A DNA stretch of 10,408 nucleotides from an uncultured Collinsella sp. GTDB taxonomy: Bacteria; Actinomycetota; Coriobacteriia; Coriobacteriales; Coriobacteriaceae. Both the position numbers and the translations under genes were made by a program. Where the stretch lies: positions 1 through 10,408 of the forward strand of contig CABUTL010000026.1 in the NCBI GenBank assembly GCA_902494375.1, written 5' to 3'. Under the pieces are notes generated by a model that had not been told where the DNA came from, did not search any database, and saw nothing but the letters and a program-made list of their open reading frames with translations. Of the stretch, positions 7,609-10,408 are shown one piece after another. How positions within the stretch are numbered: the stretch's first letter is position 1; each line of letters begins with the position of its first letter.

Positions 7609-8187
7609 TTATATCGCGAGGATCCCCAGATGCTCAAGCAAGATCTTAAGCCCGATGAGGATGAGCACGACGCCGCCCACGATGGTGGCGGGTTTTTCGT
7701 AGCGCGCGCCAAAGGTGTGGCCGATCGCTACGCCGGCAACGGAGAAGATGAACGTTGTGACGCCGATAAGCGATACAGCGGGAACGATGTCGACCGAAAG
7801 CGCGGCGAACGAGATGCCCACGGCCAGGGCGTCGATTGAGGTGGCGATGGCGAGGATCAGGTACTCGCCTAGGTCAATCTTTTCGGCATCCTTGCCGTCG
7901 CCTCCATCCTCGTCTTCGGTAAAGGCTTCCCACAGCATTTTGCCGCCGATGAAGGCCAAAAGGATAAAGGCGATCCAATGGTCGATGGGTCCGATGAAGC
8001 CCATGAATTGACTGCCGAGCGCCCATCCGATTACGGGCATGCCGGCCTGAAAGCCGCCAAAGAACAGGCCGAGCACCACGGCGACTTTAAGGTTGATCTT
8101 CTTCATGCCAAGGCCCTTGCAGATGGAAACGGCAAAGGCGTCCATCGAAAGGCCAACGGCGAGCAACACGAGCTCTGCGAGTCCCAT
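7609..8187 (-). CDS. mntP: Manganese efflux pump MntP
   Basis: A 192-residue inner-membrane protein that exports Mn2+ and protects against manganese excess. Six hydrophobic segments are visible, as a 3+3 repeat typical of the family. The repeat-1 signature SMDAFAVS holds D16; the repeat-2 signature ATSIDALAVG holds D119; both aspartates are needed in E. coli MntP. The segments GFQAGMPVIGW and LILIGLKILLEH are also typical. An acidic cytoplasmic loop (EDEDGGDGKDAEK, 91-103) joins the halves. ATG 8187 is chosen because GAGGGAG precedes it and the protein then begins directly at TM1. An upstream extension to 8340 would translate the riboswitch terminator and is rejected. A manganese riboswitch precedes the gene. 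No clear terminator follows, so some read-through into hipBA is possible. Confidence 0.95.
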   Translation of the reverse strand: MGLAELVLLAVGLSMDAFAVSICKGLGMKKINLKVAVVLGLFFGGFQAGMPVIGWALGSQFMGFIGPIDHWIAFILLAFIGGKMLWEAFTEDEDGGDGKDAEKIDLGEYLILAIATSIDALAVGISFAALSVDIVPAVSLIGVTTFIFSVAGVAIGHTFGARYEKPATIVGGVVLILIGLKILLEHLGILAI

Positions 8188-8240
8188 AGTCTGGCTCCCT
8201 CTCTGCGGGCGGGCCCGCGTGTACCTCTTGGGGGAGTAAC

Positions 8241-8284
8241 AAAAAAGACCCGTGGCGTACGCGTTGCGCGCACAGCCACGAGTC
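8241..8284 (-). terminator. Riboswitch expression-platform terminator of mntP
   Basis: On the minus strand GACTCGTGGC (8284-8275) pairs with GCCACGGGTC (8256-8247) with one U-G wobble. The inner GTGCGCG pairs with CGCGTAC around a CAA loop, leaving one bulged T. Six T residues (8246-8241) follow. The 5' arm contains CTCGT (8282-8278), which is also the 3' strand of the aptamer P1 helix, so the two structures exclude each other. Confidence 0.9.
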
Positions 8285-8390
8285 TCGTTCATTAAGGCAA
8301 GCCAGGCCGCATCGGCCAGTGTGTTGACTTGCCGCGCCACCGGAGGCGAACCCGATCACGCGACTACTCCCTCATTTATGCGAATCCCGA
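8265..8390 (-). ncRNA. yybP-ykoY manganese riboswitch aptamer
   Basis: The minus-strand leader of mntP carries the conserved parts of the yybP-ykoY family. The first is GGGAGTAG (8371-8364) after the P1 5' strand ATGAG (8375-8371). Next comes a stem GGCAAG/CTTGCC (8333-8328 with 8301-8296) enclosing TCAACAC and the GGCC-GATGC-GGCC hairpin. Last is GAACGAGACTCG (8290-8279), whose CTCGT closes P1. Mn2+ is the known ligand; binding joins the two conserved loops and stabilises P1. Because the P1 3' strand is shared with the downstream terminator, ligand binding should prevent termination and switch mntP on. The aptamer is recognised from conserved sequence; exact ends are approximate, and the transcription start was not identified. 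Confidence 0.9.
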
Positions 8391-8534
8391 TGCTACCACA
8401 TAAGCAGCTCATTTGGATTGGGGCTCTCAGCTGTGTTCGCTCATTCTGTAAGCATCGGATTTTGCGGGCGTCACAGGGGCAAACCGTGAGAAACTTATTG
8501 ACGTTTATGGAGCGTATACGATGGGAGCGATGCC
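8391..8534. other. Divergent promoter region between the mntP leader and disA
   Basis: About 144 bp with no gene. It must hold the promoter of the riboswitch transcript (minus) and that of disA (plus). On the plus strand TTGACG (8498-8503) resembles a -35 and TATACG (8515-8520) a -10, but their 11-bp spacing is too short to form one promoter. On the minus strand TAGCAT (8395-8390) is a weak -10-like hexamer at about the right distance before the aptamer. No operator-like repeat stands out. Confidence 0.4.
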
Positions 8535-9602
8535 TTGGATAAGAACGAGCTGCAAAAGCGTATGGAACAGGCCATCCGCCTGACTGCCCCCGGTCAGCCG
8601 ATCCGCACCGCCCTCGACATGATCATCGCCGGTCACCTGGGTGCCCTTATCTGCGTCGGCGACACCGAAAACGTGCTCGCTGCCGGTAACGACGGCTTCC
8701 CGCTCAACATTTCGTTTACCTCGAACCGTCTGTTCGAGCTCTCCAAGATGGACGGTGCCATCGTCATCGACGGCGACCTCACCCAGATCCTGCGCGCCAA
8801 CTTCCACCTCAATCCCGATCCCTCGCTTGCCACGAGCGAGACGGGCATGCGTCACCGTACCGCCGCTCGCATGTCGGTGCTCACGGACGCCATCGTAATC
8901 TCGGTCTCTGCCCGTCGTGCCGTCGTTAACGTGTACGTTCACGGTAAGAGCTACGAGATCCAGCCCGTCACCACCATCATGAGCTCGGTCAACCAGCTCG
9001 TCGCCACGCTCCAGACAACCCGCCAGTCGCTCGATCGCTCCCTGCTGCGCCTGACGGCCCTCGAGCTCGACGACTACGTTACGCTCGCTGACATCACCGG
9101 CATTTTCTCGAGTTTCGAGATCATGCAGCAGGCAAAGACCGAGCTTAAGGATTGCATCGTCAAGCTGGGCAACCAGGGCAAGCTCGTGCAGATGCAGCTT
9201 GAGCAGCTCGCGGGCTCCAGCATGGATACCGAATACGACCTGATGATCCGCGACTACGCAAGCGATTCTTCCGAGGCAAACGCCGAGAAGATCCGCGCTG
9301 AGCTTGCCCGTATGACGCCTAAGGACCTATCCGACCCGCAGCACGTGGCGGCAGTTCTGGGCTATGACGACCTGGACGAGGACTCCGTCATGACGCCGCT
9401 GGGCCTGCGCACGCTTTCGCGCGTGTCCGTCGTGCGCGACGGCGTGGCCGAGAAGATCGTCGACGAGTATGGCTCGCTGCAGGAGCTCATGGACGACATT
9501 AGCGAGGATCCGGAGCGCCTGGGCGACTTTGGCGTCAACAACCCTGCCATTCTTGCGGACTCGCTGTACCGCATGAAGGGCACCAAACAGGGGAACGCAT
9601 AA
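8535..9602 (+). CDS. disA: DNA integrity scanning diadenylate cyclase DisA
   Basis: A 355-residue protein that makes cyclic di-AMP from two ATP; in Bacillus it is an octamer that slides on DNA and is inhibited at branched structures. The N-terminal DAC domain has the catalytic motifs DGA (73-75, in DGAIVIDGD) and RHR (106-108, in GMRHRTAARMS), both intact. A helical linker follows, then a C-terminal helix-hairpin-helix region (about 295-350). In that region the usual GIG-type DNA-contact hairpin reads GVNNPA (333-338). TTG 8535 is chosen: GGGAG lies seven bases upstream, the frame closes at a TGA at 8499-8501, and the next in-frame ATG (residue 11) would shorten the first helix. The ATG at 8521 is in another frame. 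disA overlaps ispD by one base (TAATG), indicating coupling. Confidence 0.95.
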   Translation: MDKNELQKRMEQAIRLTAPGQPIRTALDMIIAGHLGALICVGDTENVLAAGNDGFPLNISFTSNRLFELSKMDGAIVIDGDLTQILRANFHLNPDPSLATSETGMRHRTAARMSVLTDAIVISVSARRAVVNVYVHGKSYEIQPVTTIMSSVNQLVATLQTTRQSLDRSLLRLTALELDDYVTLADITGIFSSFEIMQQAKTELKDCIVKLGNQGKLVQMQLEQLAGSSMDTEYDLMIRDYASDSSEANAEKIRAELARMTPKDLSDPQHVAAVLGYDDLDEDSVMTPLGLRTLSRVSVVRDGVAEKIVDEYGSLQELMDDISEDPERLGDFGVNNPAILADSLYRMKGTKQGNA

Positions 9603-10330
9603 TGGCGCCCGTATGCGCCGTGGTCGTTGCTGGCGGCAGCGGCCAGCGCTTTGGAAATCCCGGCGGCAAGCAGCTCGTTAACGTGGCGGGCCGTCCGCTC
9701 ATGAGCTGGTCCATCCGTGCGTTCGATCGTAGCGACAAGGTCGGCCACATCGTCGTGGTTTGCCCTGCCGAGCGTCGTGCCGAGATGCGCCGCCTGGCCA
9801 TCGACCCGTTTGACTATGACACGCCCATCAGCTTTGCCGATGCCGGCGATACCCGTCAGGATTCCACCCGTGCCGGCGTGCATGCGGTTCCGGCGGGCTT
9901 TGAATACGTCGCCATTCACGATGGCGCTCGTCCGCTCATTACGACCGAGGCCATCGACCACGCTATCGACGTGCTCGTGAGCGACCGTGCTCTCGACGGC
10001 GTCGTGTGCGGCCAGCCCGCGATCGACACGCTCAAGATCGTCGATGGCGACAATATCGTCGAGACGCCGCCGCGTGAGCTCTATTGGGCCGCGCAGACGC
10101 CGCAGATCTTTAGCGTCGATGCTATGAAGCGCGCTCACGCCGCTGCTATCGCCGAGGGCTTTATCGGTACCGACGATTCGTCGCTGGTCGAGCGCATGGG
10201 TGGGCGCGTCCGCTGCGTCCAGAGTCCGCGCGATAACCTTAAGGTGACGGTGCCCGAGGACCTGCGTCCCGTAACCGCGATTCTGCTTGGCCGCATGGCC
10301 GAGGGAGAGGACCTTCCCCATGTTCAGTAA
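9602..10330 (+). CDS. ispD: 2-C-methyl-D-erythritol 4-phosphate cytidylyltransferase
   Basis: A 242-residue cytosolic enzyme of the non-mevalonate (MEP) isoprenoid pathway; it joins CTP and methylerythritol 4-phosphate into CDP-methylerythritol. The nucleotide-binding loop VVVAGGSGQRFG (R16) leads to the KQ pair (K23). Further family motifs are GDTRQDSTRAG (82-92), IHDGARP (105-111), the DTLK segment (142-145), QTPQIF (165-170), TDDSSLVE (190-197) and NLKVTVPED (212-220, with the catalytic K214). The length is close to the usual 230 residues, so this is a stand-alone IspD rather than an IspDF fusion. The start overlaps the disA stop, with AGGGG upstream, and its end overlaps ispF by 11 bp. 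The genes are therefore read as one operon with disA. Confidence 0.96.
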   Translation: MAPVCAVVVAGGSGQRFGNPGGKQLVNVAGRPLMSWSIRAFDRSDKVGHIVVVCPAERRAEMRRLAIDPFDYDTPISFADAGDTRQDSTRAGVHAVPAGFEYVAIHDGARPLITTEAIDHAIDVLVSDRALDGVVCGQPAIDTLKIVDGDNIVETPPRELYWAAQTPQIFSVDAMKRAHAAAIAEGFIGTDDSSLVERMGGRVRCVQSPRDNLKVTVPEDLRPVTAILLGRMAEGEDLPHVQ

Positions 10331-10408
10331 CCTGCGCATTGGCCATGGCTACGACGTCCACCGTCTGGTGGAGGGGCGTCGATGTATCATCGGCGGTGTC
10401 GACATTCC
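10320..10408 (+). CDS. ispF: 2-C-methyl-D-erythritol 2,4-cyclodiphosphate synthase, N-terminal fragment
   Basis: Only the first 29 codons are inside the window. LRIGHGYDVHRLVEGR is the IspF N-terminal signature, with the metal-ligand pair D and H in YDVH. The enzyme forms the cyclic diphosphate of methylerythritol with release of CMP, the second step after IspD. ATG 10320 overlaps the ispD end by 11 bp and has GGGAGAGG about nine bases upstream. Cut by the window edge; no sign of fusion to IspD because ispD has its own stop in a different frame. Confidence 0.93.
   Translation, partial: MFSNLRIGHGYDVHRLVEGRRCIIGGVDI

Noticed and set aside
8185..8340. Longer mntP start at 8340
   Set aside because: The added 51 residues would be encoded by the riboswitch and terminator, have no hydrophobic character like the rest, and MntP family length fits ATG 8187.
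8498..8520. disA promoter TTGACG / TATACG
   Set aside because: Good hexamers but the spacing is only 11 bp, too short for a sigma-70-type promoter.
8521..8537. ATG 8521 as disA start
   Set aside because: It is out of frame with DisA; TTG 8535 is the in-frame start supported by GGGAG.

Overview
The window is high-GC chromosomal DNA. I infer a Coriobacteriia-type actinobacterium (Collinsella or Olsenella relatives). The grounds are the GC-rich third codon positions, the gene set (a large CoA-dehydratase-activase-type protein, an actinobacterial ClpC, an M20C dipeptidase) and the gene order. Taxonomy was not tested by any search. There is no rRNA, tRNA, CRISPR array or insertion sequence. Almost every base is explained by nine or ten genes and their control elements.

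Layout. Positions 2-400 (+) hold the C-terminal end of a large acyl-CoA dehydratase activase-related protein, overlapped by a TetR-type regulator (384-1073, +). After a 192-bp gap containing a terminator-like hairpin comes clpC (1266-3908, +), a complete two-ring AAA+ unfoldase, followed by a perfect-stem terminator. pepD (4122-5579, +) is a monocistronic-looking Xaa-His/beta-Ala-His dipeptidase with a strong terminator. A minus-strand block follows. hipB-hipA (7485 down to 5707) is a toxin-antitoxin-type pair behind three regularly spaced 14-bp operator boxes. mntP (8187-7609) is a manganese exporter behind a well-preserved yybP-ykoY manganese riboswitch with a terminator. The window then returns to the plus strand with disA (8535-9602), ispD (9602-10330) and the start of ispF (from 10320). 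These three genes overlap end to end and form an operon for cyclic di-AMP synthesis and the non-mevalonate isoprenoid pathway.

How the parts relate. clpC and disA-ispD-ispF sit close together in the same orientation, recalling the Firmicute order clpC-radA-disA-yacL-ispD-ispF. Here radA and yacL are absent from the interval, and pepD, hipBA and mntP lie between. hipBA looks less GC-rich than its neighbours and may be a later arrival. mntP carries its own metal-sensing leader.

The most notable signals are regulatory. First, the hipBA upstream region has three TGCA-N6-TGCA boxes on an exact 27-bp pitch, two of them forming a perfect 17-bp inverted repeat. Second, in the mntP leader the 3' strand of the aptamer P1 helix is also part of a terminator, the layout of a manganese-ON switch. 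Third, a terminator-like hairpin sits just ahead of the clpC ribosome binding site. I found no wholly unknown multi-gene system.
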